From: Escallonia rubra
Taxonomy: Eukaryota > Streptophyta > Magnoliopsida > Escalloniales > Escalloniaceae
Assembly: GCA_033065855.1 (NCBI GenBank)
Contig: JAVXUO010003207.1
Span: 124,001 to 188,000 of the forward strand
Length of the DNA: 64,000 nucleotides
Direction: 5' to 3'
Shown here: positions 1 to 12,800 of the stretch, piece by piece
Position numbering within the stretch: the first letter of the stretch is position 1
Layout of the letters: the number at the start of each line of letters is the position of its first letter
Notes under the pieces: model-generated
What the model was told of the DNA's origin: nothing
The model's input: only the letters and a program-made list of their open reading frames with translations
The model's database searches: none
Program-made: the position numbers and the translations under genes

Positions 1-1088
1 AGTTGCTTTCTTGTAACCGACCTTCTTTCTAGTTGTTGTTGAGACTATTTGATGTTACTATCTTTTTTCCTCATCCGTTTTGAACGAAATTCAGCTGCTC
101 CAATTGATGTTTATTTTTATCATCTATCTATATTAATAAAGGTATACATATATAAAATAAAAATATATGAAAACAATGTCCAGTGTCCCGGTTGGCGTCG
201 GTGTTGAACGTGGTGTCCGTGTCCGCACAAACAGGCTTGGAGGATTCTTCGCCAACAATATAAAACAATCTTTCACATATCTATATGATAGAAGTTAGTA
301 TGATGCTTAACAACCATCTAAGGGGCCTTTCAATACCAAGTTCTAACCATCCGTGAACAATAAAAACTTAAAAAAACAGCCCACAGTGAAAAGCTTACTT
401 ACCATGTTCAAGACAATTATCTCCACCATTTTGCAAAAAAAAATTTACCAAAGTGGACATAGGTTCATTATTAGACTACAAACAACAATATAAACTCCAC
501 TAAGGCTAGAGGTTGGTAGTGCATATTAACAGCACTAAAATCCATCCTTAAGTTTGAAACATTTACAAGGAATAGGCTCTTACTTGATCATGGATTTGAT
601 TACGAGCCACAGTCAAATTACAATGTAACACGAGTAACCTGATCTAAAGCTAGGGTATGAAGTCTCAAAACCATCGGCACCAAGTATTTTGCCAACACCT
701 GAATGTTGAGAGTCTGCTAAGAACGAGCCTAACATTATCACTTCTCTTTGCACTAGCACAAGTTCATTAATCTCTACCCTGAACCCCAAACCCTTACTAA
801 TAAACTTCAAATCTTCGCGTAGCATTTGATAAGAATGCCCCAAAGACACTTTATACAGCAGCAACCACCTCGCCGAGAAGATTGTCTTATCACGAAAATT
901 AACCCCAAATTTTAGAAGAGAAATATTCAAAAAGTTAATTATAAACTTCATATTCTACTTTCCACAAAGAATTTGTAGAAGCAAACCATATTCTTTTGTA
1001 TTCCCGCACATCCCCAAGGAAAACCATTTGCACATGTACAAGATTTAAACTGATTACTGCATTAGTTTCAAACTTCAGAAAATAATAC

Positions 1089-4000
1089 CTTTCTGGTGAC
1101 CCAGGAGTTGCTGATGTGTTCTGGTGCCGTACTGATTGTTCAAGAAAGATCTGGTGGTCATTGTTTGTTCAGGTACAGTAGTTTGACTGGGTGGGTCACT
1201 TTTAGGAGTGGCATTCAAAGATCGAAATTCTCTAGAGCCATCCCTTCCCGATTGTGAATTTGATAAGGAGCTGGTTTGTGCAGATGAAATCTTGGTGGAA
1301 TTTTCAGAAGACTGACGGCGAACACCCACCACCCCAACTTCACGCTTAATAGCCCCAACATTTGCAGCTGCTCTGGAATCAAGAGATGGTACATGAACAG
1401 GATCGGAAGACGACGAATACACTCCTACCACAGAATTGCTCGAGGATGTTGTTTGAGGTTGAGAATTATTAGCCTTTGCTGATTGTGGACGCCTCTCCTC
1501 AATTACATTTCTCAAATCATTGCCACTTGAATAAGCTTCTTTGTCCTGCCTTGGGTGTTGTGTATGATTTATTCGATTTGAAGATTGGGATAAAAGACGC
1601 ACAACTGGTGCCTTTTGATGGCTTGTAGTCCCTGTTGAGCTGCTGAAAAACCAATTGATGAGTGGCCTATTACAAAGTATAACAAAATTCATACAACTTT
1701 AACTTTTCAATAAATAGACGTCGTGAACCAACAACATATACAAAGCAGCCCGAAAGAAAAAGATAGTAAAAAATCATAGTATAAGAAGTCTGTGCCATGA
1801 AAAAAATGCTGTCAAGATAAGCTATTGATCATACTGAAAATTCAGGACAATACAACTTCAAAAACAGCAAGAATAACGAACAGCTCAGAAACTTGACTCT
1901 CAAGTATCTAAGTGACAGAACTCTAAGCGATGGAATTCTAGTGGTTCGGTTGAAGTAATGTGTCTCTAAATACACTCAATTACAGATTGATATGCTCTAC
2001 TTAACTACCACTAAGTAGTCAACGAAAACTACTCATCTCTGATGGTAAGAAACTTATTGAGGGTTTAGACTTTCCATTCAAGTTCAACTCGTTTTTTTTT
2101 TCGCGTGAGGAATGAATTTGTCAGACATCATATTTGGAAAATAAAAAGGCATCACAGTACCTCTTTTCAGAAGCTTTAGAAATCTCTAGCTCATTGCTTT
2201 CAACTGAAGGAGGCTTTGTCTCTCTATTTGCATTTTGATTAATCCTGTTATCCTTCACAACACGAAATTCTCTGCTGACACCTGCATTAAAAAGATTCCA
2301 TCCATCTATCAAAAGGATCTATTCGCAATGGTGCAGTAACTAGATTAACTGACTTTAATCAAAAAATTACAGGAAGCAAAAATAATCCAAAAAAAAACAG
2401 TTCACCAATTTGCATTAAGGAGAAGCTGCAATATCTTCTAGTAGAGTTGGAAACAGAATGCAATGTTAGGACCAAGTAAACCATCAGAAAAAGATGTGCT
2501 GCGTCAGTTGCATAGTCTCAAGAAGTCACAACTTAAGTGCTCAGGGCGGACATGCATACAAGGTGGAGCAACACGTACTACTAACAGATATAGAAATGCA
2601 TAAGCAAAAATGGCAAAGAACTACCATGAGCACCTACGTAGTTCTTGCCACTGAAAACAGTTCACTGTTTAACAAATGACGCCTCCAAAGTGCAAATAAA
2701 CCTCAAGTTGAAAGCAGCATCTACTTCTACGAATATAAGATTGAAAACGCAAGAAAATTGGCATGGATCAACGAAGGAAAAACAAATCTGGAATTGTATT
2801 AAAAAGTAAACAGAAATGTTTGAAACTTTTTGTAACTAACAAGACAACTCTCCAACCTTGCTAAACAGATCTATTGCTTGCACAGCATCATCCACTTATG
2901 AAACTGGAGATCTCTATATTCTACATACGACTATATCTGCTAACAAGAATAATCAAATTGCTAATTCAACTTCACTTAACCGTAAGGGCGTTAATTTACT
3001 ATTGACGAAGTCCAAAGTAGCCAAAAGTAAAGAGCAAGCGGAGATCTCTTTTATATAATGCATTTACTTACTCAATTCATAATCTAATATCGTTTTCTTT
3101 TTTCTTCTTTTGGGTTATTTATTTATTTTATTTTTTTTGCTCTTTTTTTTTTTTGCGCGGGGGGGGGGGGGTTGTTCAAATATTGTGTTTAACTGCATAA
3201 TTCATGTACCATACATTTTCATCTGGGCCTCTACGGTAGTCCGGCAGAAATTTATTACAGATAATGCATTACCAGAAAAAGAATTCCTGTTATAGACTCC
3301 TCTTCGACCATTCCGATCAGAAAATGTGTTAAATTTCATCCCCTGACCAATATGTTCGGTATGCTTTATTGGCTCTGTAGCAGTAGAAGCTTTGTACCCA
3401 GTATGCTTTATTGGCTCTGTAGCAGTAGAAACCTTGTAACCGGTATGCTTCATTGTCTCTGTAGCACTAGAGCCTTTATACCCAGTCTCTGTAGCAGTAG
3501 AACCTTTATACCCGGTATGCTTTATCAGCTCTTTAGCAGTAGAACCTTTATAGCCTGTACCCTGAGACAAGTTGAGTGAAAACAGTCTCAAATGGAATTT
3601 CACCACCGTGCATGACATCATATAAAAGTAGTAAGAAGAGAATATAAGACAAAGTAGACATTCTCAACCAACTCCGCCGCTCCTCCCCCAAGTTACATTA
3701 AACTTCTAATTGACGCAATTAAATAACATTTAATATACACATGCATATGGATGTGTGCAAAAGATATATTTGTGTATATCAAACTCTCCCAAGCAGCTTA
3801 AGTAAATACATGTGGAAGCCAAATCACAGTGCTCCTCAAGAGAAAGAGTATAAAACTACTGTGCTGGTAGAGAATCGCTATATAAAAAAACTGCAGCCTT
3901 CCAACATTACAAAACAAAAGAGAAGTTTAGCACATCATAGCGGATCGATGCCCAGAATATTAGAGGTAAAAAAATGACTGGAAGAAAATGAACATGCAGC

Positions 4001-6756
4001 AATGGCATCAACCTCCAAGACAAAAGCCTGCAATAGAACTACCTTACTAGCACTAGCTACTTCCAAATGTGAACTAAAAGGAATCACCTACAAGTGCAAA
4101 TATATTAAGGATTATCTCAGATTCCAAAGGAACAATGGAACATGAGTATGCACGCCGGGAATAAGTAGAAGCAAGAGATAACAGGCCCAGTGTAATGCAT
4201 TTTCATCATCATCCAAACATCAAATAAATGTGTGCGCCGCGCGTCTGTGAGTGAATAAATATGTTTACTTACACATATATTTATTCTTCTCTGGCAAAAA
4301 TGCTTAACAGTAATGACAAATACAATAAGGTTCAAGACAGTGAGACTATAATCTGCTTTGAAAATTTATAAAATCAGAAAAAAAGACGAGTTAAAACATA
4401 ATGACCCTTAAAAACATTAACTTATGCCGTACTGTTATGCTCTTCCTCTAAGAAAATGAGTTTGGACATCCTCCTAATTGACCCAAACACTCCGAGGGAA
4501 AAGCTCCAAAGAAATCTGCCCTATAATCCGTTCGAACAGAAACAGCCAGTAGATCAAGAGACTATTGGTCTATGGAAAAGGCAAATGTAAGATAAGTACA
4601 AGAACGGTTTGACCTCCCCCACAATCAAAAAGAAATAGTATGCAAATCTTACCTCTTTCTTCTTGTAGCTTCTTCTTTTCACCTCGTGAAATGGTTCTGA
4701 ACAAAAAGAAACAAGAGAGGTTAAGGCATAAAACAGAGAGAGCAAAATTGTAGAACAGTACATCTGAAGAACTACAATGTAATAAATGTCAAAAAAAGAA
4801 ATTCTTAATAAAATTATCCATAGTAAAACAAATACTAAAATAAAGAAAAATAATGCCATAAACTACTTCATGCAACGAATAATTAAAAGCCAAATTAGTA
4901 AACATCCCGCTATACTCGACATGGTTGGGATGCAGAGGCTAAGAAACCACTATGTCTAAAAAAAATAAGCTCACTACTAAAACAACTAGCAATTAGAGAC
5001 ATGTCTGCATGTATCTTGAATCACAGTGAGAGCAGAAATAATCACTCTTTTAAATCTAGCTAATTCAGGCGCTACTGGTTTTAACAGCTAGACTACCTCC
5101 TTGAAGGGAAGTGAGAATGATCATAATTTATTTATTGTCGCTTCATGTCTCATTGGCTTCCATAACAATGATCCCTGTTAGGTATATGTGTCTTTTTGGC
5201 CACATAATATTTCGTCCAAGTATATACACACCATTGGGTGTGGACGAGTTAGCTCCGTGCCTTCCATAACTAATTCCACACCACCACCCTTTTTGTCTCC
5301 CCTTCTGTTTCAATGTTCCGCATCCGTGACAAAACAGTTCCTTCGTTCAGCACAATTTCATGGAGTACGTTAAATATAGTGCAATGAAAATTCACTTTCA
5401 AGATAAACAAATGTTATTTCTTTCCTTCACATACTATATATACAAGTCACCGTGATTAAGAAAAGCTAAAGTAAGTAAAAAACGTTAAAGAATCTAAAGA
5501 TAATAATTTGATGATGAATCTCAAATATACAGTGTATAACAACATATCCAATATTCGCCTCGAACGAGGTTGTCTCATATTTCTTACATTTTCATGAATT
5601 TGATATCTCTTCTTTGAAAAAAAAGAAGCACGACGACACATAAAGCGGTTGACTACCGACAAATCTAACCTTTGGCATTCTGGCACTTTGCTGTTGTCAC
5701 TTGTCAGTCCGAGCTTCTCCCAGTGAAACAGCAAATGTACCCCCCCCCCCCCCCCAAACAACCCCACCCAAAAAAAGAATAAAATATGAAGTTTCTAAGT
5801 AGACAAACAATTGCTTGCCAATTATCACATCATCTACTGTTGTATTACTGAACATATACTCTTCTAGTAACATGACTTCCGAAGTATCAAACTTCAGCCC
5901 CTTCCTTTCTTTTTTTATTATCTCTCTCTCTCGATGTCCAAATGTAAGACAATAAGAATTAAACACCTAACAGGAGAGTAGACCCCTCCCTTTTCTTGTA
6001 GGTATGTGCATGCTTTGGTACTTGACTTAGACTCTCGAAAGAAAAGGTCTTGACTCCAATCAAGAGACGCGGAATCAAATCCCAAAACCTCCATTCATCG
6101 TCTTCGTTAAACGATTAGACACTGAACAATTTACCCAGCATGAAAAAAGTGCACACTAACCACTACAAAGATACTGTAAAACCCTATTCCCTCCAAATGA
6201 GCATCACCAAAAACATCATCTGCTTCACTCCATTACCACAAACACATGTAACCCCAGAAAATTAGCATAATGCCAACTTATTAAGGCCTGCCTAAAACAC
6301 GTCTGCTTAAGTCTTATCCATGGGAAAACTTTCAACTGCTTTTCCCCCCAGAGTATACAGTACCTACTTCATTAATACTGTAAAGGCTTAATACCCATTA
6401 CCCCAAACCCTCAGTAAGAGCAAATTGCAGACGTAAGCTTCATGCAAAACATGACTGATTAGGGTACTTGCATTTGACAAACCCTAGAAACGAACGCTCA
6501 AAAACTGCGAAAATAGGCAACTGGGTATGATTAAACTCAGTTAAAAACAAAGACTGCAACCGTTAATTAGTAGGAGCAAACCTTGATTAAGCAACTTTTG
6601 GGTGGTCTCGTTGGGATCCATGTTGGTCTCTTTTAGGGTAACATAAATGTCAGCATCAGAGTGATCCACCACGACTTCCTTGATCTGCTTGATGGTTTTA
6701 AGCACGCCCGCCGATAGAATGTGTTTCCCACCGTCGATTGGGGCGCCGGAGACCAT
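1089..6756 (-). CDS. GBF-interacting protein 1-like (GIP1-like), 5' part, 3' end beyond window
   Basis: Five exons on the minus strand, joined in frame: 6756-6582, 4696-4653, 3561-3273, 2281-2161 and 1642 (or 1639)-1089, giving about 394 residues before the left edge. Residues about 15-73 match the conserved N-terminal domain (DUF1296) of plant GIP1 proteins: an IKEVV-DHSDADIYVTLKE core, then LLNQ joined across intron 1 to EPFHEVKRRSYKKKE. Exon 4 has the SREFRVVKDNR segment and exon 5 the VGVYSSSSDPVHVPS and GAIKREVGVVG segments. In Arabidopsis, GIP1 binds G-group bZIP factors (GBFs) and raises their DNA binding; a nuclear co-regulator role is inferred here. The rest is low-complexity and Ser/Gln-rich. 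Exon 5 ends in phase 1 at an AAAG/GTATT donor and I found no next exon in 1-1088, so the remaining C-terminal exons lie outside. Exon 3 carries an expanded repeat. Intron 1 holds a C15 run at 5741-5755. Confidence 0.9.
3362..3558 (-). repeat. In-frame coding minisatellite in GIP1-like exon 3
   Basis: Five tandem copies of a unit beginning TGYK, four of about 14 residues (42 bases) and one shortened to 10. They read TGYKGSTAKELIKH, TGYKGSTATE, TGYKGSSATETMKH, TGYKVSTATEPIKH and TGYKASTATEPIKH. All copies keep the reading frame. The block sits directly after the basic KKKE segment, where the GIP1-like proteins I remember have one similar stretch. The opposite strand reads as an open frame only because of the same repeat. 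Confidence 0.9.
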
Positions 6757-7429
6757 CTCCGACCAAAATCAGGGAACAAATTGACCCCAAAAATAAAACA
6801 CACCGACTCCACAGATATAACCGTGTGTAGATATCTCTACGGTTGATGAATTAAACCCTAGAATGATTACGAGAGATAGGTCGATTCAATGAAATGCTAT
6901 GCATTGAACGATTGTTGTAATAGGGGTTTTAACCTTTTACTAATAGAGTGGGAGAGAACGGCTGGTTTTGGGGGCCGAGGGTTTTGAAAACGATTTTACC
7001 CTCTTTTTGGGCTTTTTCTTATTATTATTATTATTAATCTTTTTGAAAATATAATTTGGGACTGTGGCTTTTGCTTAGTGCCCTCTAAAGTTGGCTTCAT
7101 TTGCGTAAATACCCCTTTGCTTCTTAGCTTAAATATGGTGTTGCCGTGTTGGTAAGACCTATGGACATGATTGGTTCTTAGTCCTCACGTGAGTCAACTC
7201 TAGATTTGGGCTTGGTCTTGTTGTGAAAGTTCCTTCAATAAATGAAGAGTAACAAGGCTTCACTTGAGAGCTTATGAAATGGAGATTAGATGACTAGGAG
7301 TAAAGTTTTTAAATCTCACTTTTTTGAAAGAAAAAAAATCCTTGTATCTAGTTCATTAACTACTCGAGTTTCATTAAGGGTAGCGAGTTTTTTTTTGTAA
7401 GAAGCCAACTCTTTCCCGTCTAGTTAAGT
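6757..7429. other. Upstream region of the GIP1-like gene
   Basis: Leader and promoter side of the minus-strand GIP1-like gene. No ORF with family features. There is a short ATT run near 7020-7037. I see no clear TATA box or other diagnostic element. Confidence 0.4.
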
Positions 7430-7905
7430 AAGCATATGCACTCTGTTCAAAGGAGGCATTATTTGCTAATCTAGTCGAGCATGTCTGCTCCTTTTCAAAC
7501 GAGTCAATTATTTCTCGTCCAGTCGAGCACCTGCGCTCTTTCCAAAGGATTGATCTTTTCTTATCAGTCGAGCATGTATGCTCCTTTCAAAAGAGTCAAC
7601 ATTTTTCTCACCTAACTGAGCATCTGTAATCCTTCCAAGTGAGTCAACATCGAGCATACGTGCTCCTTCCAAAGGAATCAACCTTTGCTCGTCAACTTAT
7701 GCTCTCCTTCCGAATGATTCAATCGTTGCTCATCCAGTCGGACATATGTGTTATTTTCAAAGAAGTCAGTCATTGCCCGTCCAGTCGAGCAGTTATGCGC
7801 TTTTTATAAAGGAGTCAACCCTTGCATCTAGCCGAGCACTCGTGCTCCGTCCCAAGGAGTTAACTTTTGCTCGTCTAGCTTAGCATGTGCGCTCCTTTTA
7901 ACAAA
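7430..7905. repeat. Degenerate tandem array, period about 50 bp
   Basis: Around ten diverged copies of a unit with the core GTCGAGCAT-TGTGCTCCTT followed by CAAAGGAGTCAAC and TTGCTCGTCCA. Cores are seen near 7430, 7476, 7525, 7578, 7651, 7738, 7786, 7833 and 7882. Spacing varies from about 45 to 54 bases and copies differ by substitutions and small indels, so the array looks old. No coding potential was recognised. Confidence 0.8.
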
Positions 7906-8570
7906 ATTTGGATGAGGCTTTTGACTTTTATCCAAAAAATACATTTTTAATAGCAGTTATTCACATAAAATATCTGCCAAAAAGTAGTACAGGAAAGGCA
8001 TTGCATCTATCTATTAGATGATATATCAATATTTTCAATGTAGTGTAGATTACCGATCCATGTGATAATTTTTTTGTAGCCTCCAATTTGAAGATTTGTT
8101 TTTAGATGGATATCAATATATACAACGAATGTACACGCATTAATCATAGTTTTATTCCTTCCATCGTTATGTGCAAATTCGGGTATACTAAAGACGATAT
8201 ATATTATCAATTTTTGTAGGTGATCAGGGATTTATCAGAATAAAACAAACCAGGACCAAGAGCTATACAAGTAATGGCCTAGAGTACATTCATAAGCCAT
8301 AACAAGGGTTGGGATTCTTATTTTGATGGACTGGAAACAAAGTCCAAAAACCATGTTCACTGGAAACCCATGAGACCGAATGATTTGGGATGGCATATGG
8401 ACCCGAGTCCCGACCCAAAAGGTCGGGTTCAGTTTTTCCTATTCTTTTTTTTGGGGCAAAAGAAATAAACTTAACAATCCACGAGACAACGGGCGTTAAG
8501 TGCTCGTCAGGCTACGAACGACAGACACCAAAGTCACAAATTTCCTTGAAATTGCTCAACGTTTTTACTC
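7906..8570. other. Intergenic, nothing recognised
   Basis: AT-rich intergenic DNA between the tandem array and the Harbinger-like element. The open frames here are short and show no family features. Confidence 0.4.
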
Positions 8571-8573
8571 TTA

Positions 8574-9344
8574 CAGCTTGTTTGCGAGCTTTTTTAGGAG
8601 AGAAAAGAGAGGAAAAGAAAGGAAAGTGGCTCCTTTCTTTCTTTTTCTCTAATCTGTGAGTTTTTTTTAGGAAAGAAAAGAAGAGAAAGGAGAAAAAAGT
8701 TTGAGCATCTTTGTCTCTAAATCTTTCCTCCCCGAAATTAGGAAGAAACGAAGAGAAAGGAAACTCTCGTCAGTAATATTTTAAAAATGTCTACATTACC
8801 CTTAAAATAATGAAGACTAAAATTTTAAGGACTTTAAGATTTTAGGGTTCCTTTCAAGAACTTCTCATTTTACTTACAAACAAATGATTATTGTATATGT
8901 TAGAATTGACTCATGATTGATTGTTTTGCTATTAGTGTCACATTAATCAGATTTAGATATTGGAATGTTTGTAGTTAATACATGACTAGTTTTTTTTCTT
9001 TCTATCGTGACATTAACCAGTAATATAAGGCTTATTACATTCATATGGTATGAACTTTGTATGTTATCATTGATGACTAATTTATTTTCCCGTTAAAATC
9101 ATGTTCTTTTTTAATATCATACATCATGATCTTGGTTAGAATTATGACGATATAGCTTAAGAATATATATGTAACTAAATGTTTTTACTTTTCTTTTCTG
9201 TTGAACTCACAAACAAGAAAAATTAATGATACTTTCTTTTCTCTCTTAAACTCACAAACAAGAGGAAGGAAAACTATCTTATCTTTTCTTCCTTTCTCTT
9301 CTTTTCTTTTCTTTTCTCTAGTCTCAAAACTCACAAACATGCTA
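8574..9344. mobile_element. Harbinger/PIF-like non-autonomous element (MITE), 771 bp
   Basis: Terminal inverted repeats start CAGCTTGTTTGCGAG on the left and TAGCATGTTTGTGAG on the right (reverse complement), flanked on both sides by TTA (8571-8573 and 9345-9347). A 3-bp TWA target duplication with a G-rich TGTTTG terminus is typical of the PIF/Harbinger superfamily. Subterminal regions are purine-rich on the left (GGAGAGAAAAGA) and pyrimidine-rich on the right, as expected for a foldback structure. There is no transposase reading frame, so it is non-autonomous. The superfamily rests on a 3-bp TSD and imperfect termini, so it is moderately sure. Confidence 0.65.
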
Positions 9345-9347
9345 TTA

Positions 9348-9803
9348 GATCCCACTGTTTGACATAGCAAAGTTCAAAATATTGCCAATGTATGAACGCC
9401 ACGAATAATGGGTGAAAGGAAGCATGGTGGGTTGCTACTTCTCTTTAGTGAAAAGGATTGTCGCTAAATATTTCAGCAATTGTGTCAAAGTATGTATCAA
9501 CAACATATAACTGGAGCTGTAACAGGACCCTGCTGTGTATTCCATACCCGAAGGCGCAAGCTAAAGATTTTGGAGTAATATTGGATCCCGTGAAACGAGC
9601 TAAAATTGGGAAGACTCACGTAGAGCAAATAGTGTAAAAATTACCTCGAACTATGAGCTAACCCTCATACCCAAACAGCTGAACACAAAAGAAACCTGGC
9701 TTTGAACCCTATTTGTTTGACTTGAAAGCTTAGTTGAGGTTGTGCAATGTACATACAAAACCTAACAGGCCTGTTCTTCCAAGAGAATGGTTAAGTTTGT
9801 AAT
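9348..9803. other. 3' flank of the BRX-family gene
   Basis: Probable 3' untranslated and downstream region of the minus-strand BRX gene, whose stop is at 9804-9806. No further gene is seen. Confidence 0.4.
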
Positions 9804-12800
9804 TCATAAGTACTGTTCTTGTATCCTGGCTCTGTTCTCTTCCCACCACAGCCTCGCATGCATTTCTCCGAACTTCTCTCGGCTGCATTAAACAATTATC
9901 TTCAAAGTCGATATCAAACAAAAAGTTGAATATTCAGCAGAGAGAAACAATAAAATTGCAGAATTTAAGTTATAGGATGTTAAAAGTTACTAAGTGGGAC
10001 CAGCTCTACAAGTCAAATCCAAACCCCCACAGGCCTAGGCTTTTAGAGCATTTTTCATGATGTATGTTCAAAAACTCGAGGCATGTAGTTTTCCAGAATT
10101 TAGTACTCGTTTACTCCAATTTACCACAGTTTCAAAAGCTCAAAATGATATTTAACCTCATAAAAGAGATGCTTGAAGGTTTACTTGTATGGCTTTACCA
10201 TTCAAAGAATCTATACTAATTAAGTTTGACCAACATAGGCCGTATTGCGTGTGCCCGGGGCGGAGCGGAGAGGTGTGTGTTTGTGGTTGTTTTGGGGCGC
10301 GGGTTGGACTTGCCTGAATCGGACACGTCTAAGCTCCCGTGTGCCACCTGGCAATGCTCTGATCGTGATGTAAACTCCAGGCTCATCCTGTTCAACCCAT
10401 TCAGTCTCCATGTCACTAGCATTGCTGATGGAAAGCTCTCCCGAGCGATCGCCCTCTCTTGATGAACTAGTTCTTGCGGAAGCATCTATTGAAGATGTCT
10501 CGGTTTTAGCTGCACTGATGCTGGAGAGTTTCGGGGTTGAAGCAAGACCAGCAGAGTCATAGTAATGATGGGACTGCATTGGGTGGTGTTCAAGTGAATC
10601 TGATGAGGAATATCCCAGCCCTGTTGGACGGTGGAAGTTGCGAGGAAGGCGCTCTTTGCTCAGTGGTGGTGTAGCAGGGCTGTTCTCAACAGATTCAATT
10701 TTGGAGCTCTGAAAATTAAAAAAGTACATTAAAATAGACGTACAAAGGCTCCAGTAATAGAGAAAATATGCAAGTAAAAAACAGTCAAATAATAATTTTA
10801 AAGTCCAATGACCATTCATAGAATTTACATCGTCCAGGGGGAAAAAAAACTTTAAAGTCACCTCTGAACTAACCTCATCTTCAGATCGTGGCGGAGTTGT
10901 GAGTGGTACTGCTTGACGATTAAACCTCTGAACATTGTACAATTCCATCACCTTGTCGTAATTTTCTGACCACCACCTTTGAGCTTGCCATTTGTTAAAC
11001 ACCTCACGACTGATGAAAGCATGAAATATTAGCTTGCAGTCAAATCTATTTTTCCGTATTTACTTGAAGAATGCCCAGAAACGTATACAGAGATCTTCTT
11101 TCGGGGAATTATGACGAGAGATTGAAATGGTACCAACTAAAAAAGGTAAAAAAAGAAAAGATAGACATTTGAAAAGGCGCTTGAAGGCCAGGGGCATTCC
11201 AAATTACAATAAGATGTGAGAAAGTTGAAACATGATAAAAAAAAAAAGGAACAACTATAGGGTTTGAAAATTAACTCAAATGCCAAGGGCCAAAGGCTAT
11301 CCATACAAGTCATTCAAATTTTAATTTGGCTCAAAAGAGAACTACAACATAACTAATAGAGCGAAAATGAATTCACTCAAATACAAGGAATACTCATTAA
11401 ATTAGTAACTCTTAGCCCTGAAACCTTGTGTGAGACCCTCAATCATAGAGATGATCAGTTAAGCAATACCAAATGAATCATTCGAGGTAATACTCCTTCC
11501 TTTCTACTGATCCCAAGACGGTGAAAACTAGAAAGCGAAGAAAAACTCCCACAACATTCTCTAATCCATACAGCTGGTTAGATACATTAGCTTACAAAAT
11601 GCATTATATAATCCATGTACAACTTGTAAGAAAGCCCTTGTGACACTCTTAATTCGTAAAATGATAGTTCAGCAAAATTCAGACAGTAAAGTTTCACATT
11701 TAGAGCTAATATGCTGCCAAGCCTCCAACCAATTCTATTAGACAATTAGAATATTGCATTCTTGTATACAAATCTTTGTCAAACCAAAAAACAAAAAAAT
11801 GCAAAAAAGAAGAGAAATGAAATTATTGTAGTTCTATACTCATGAATCGATAAATAAATCATGCGATAAGTACTAGATTAGTGCGGGCAACAAAACTAAA
11901 CAGAAAACCAGGTTGATATTTTGGAGAAAGGGTTGGTTCAGTATCAGCACTGGTGCCTGATGTTTACCAGACATCAAAACAGACGGGGGAAACAAAAATA
12001 TGACGAAAGCAAAAGAAGAAGGTTGCAGGTATAAAACGGTGCCCCAAGTGAATAGCCTATTCAGGAGTAAATTTCAGTTTCAAACAAGCTGGGTCAGTAC
12101 ATGAATCTTCCTTCCAATCCCATTGGTATGTTATTCACCATTTCCCCAGTCATAGTGGCCTTGCCCTTGAACGCACAAACTGGGAGTTGGAGCTGATGCA
12201 AGGTTCCAGGGCAAGACTGTCATCAGAATAGAAGGTTTTAGGGTGGGAGGGGTAGCAATTACAAGGTTTTGGAGAAGGAGCGTCACTGCTTACTAGTAAT
12301 TAAGTTTCGGTCAACAAAGTTGTTGCCAAATTGGCACTTTTATCATGAAGAAGTAATTAAGGAAAGGGGAAAGAAAAGGGCTGTTGCTTTTCCATAACAA
12401 GACACATGGACAACAAGACACTTGCATGGATTGGCTAAAGTCTATATGCCAGCGGTCTTAGTCCGGTAAGCTACAGTGTGATTGTTCTCAAACACTACCA
12501 ACATCCCTTTTTCATACTAGGGAGATTGAAATACAAGACAAATAAAAAGAAGAAGGCAGCCAGGTAGGAACATCCAAAAAAATGCATTTAGGTTGATCAA
12601 ATTGTCATGAATGGATCCAAACGAAAGCAGATACTAGCTGCCAGCACGAATATATGTACAATGGGGAGTCCTCTTTTGATTTTTTTTTTGTTCAGTAGCT
12701 GTCATTAGATATTTGTCAAACGATTCAAGACCCAACTAATGGTGGGTACAAAAACCCACATCTGCAAATTACAAGTTTTTGTGCTCTTACAACACTTTTT

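Noticed and set aside
613-951. 112-codon minus-strand frame left of the last visible GIP1-like exon
   Set aside because: It does not match the next part of GIP1 proteins (NKEWKPKSSQK-type sequence) and has no suitable acceptor in phase. Treated as intron.
3352-3579. Plus-strand repetitive frame with LYWLCSSR repeats
   Set aside because: It is the antisense of the GIP1-like coding repeat.
10220-10313. Minus-strand reading continuing past the second BRX motif into RQVQPAPQNNHKHT
   Set aside because: This is intron sequence after the GC donor. The real C-terminus comes from exon 9882-9804, which gives the conserved LWWEENRARIQEQYL end.
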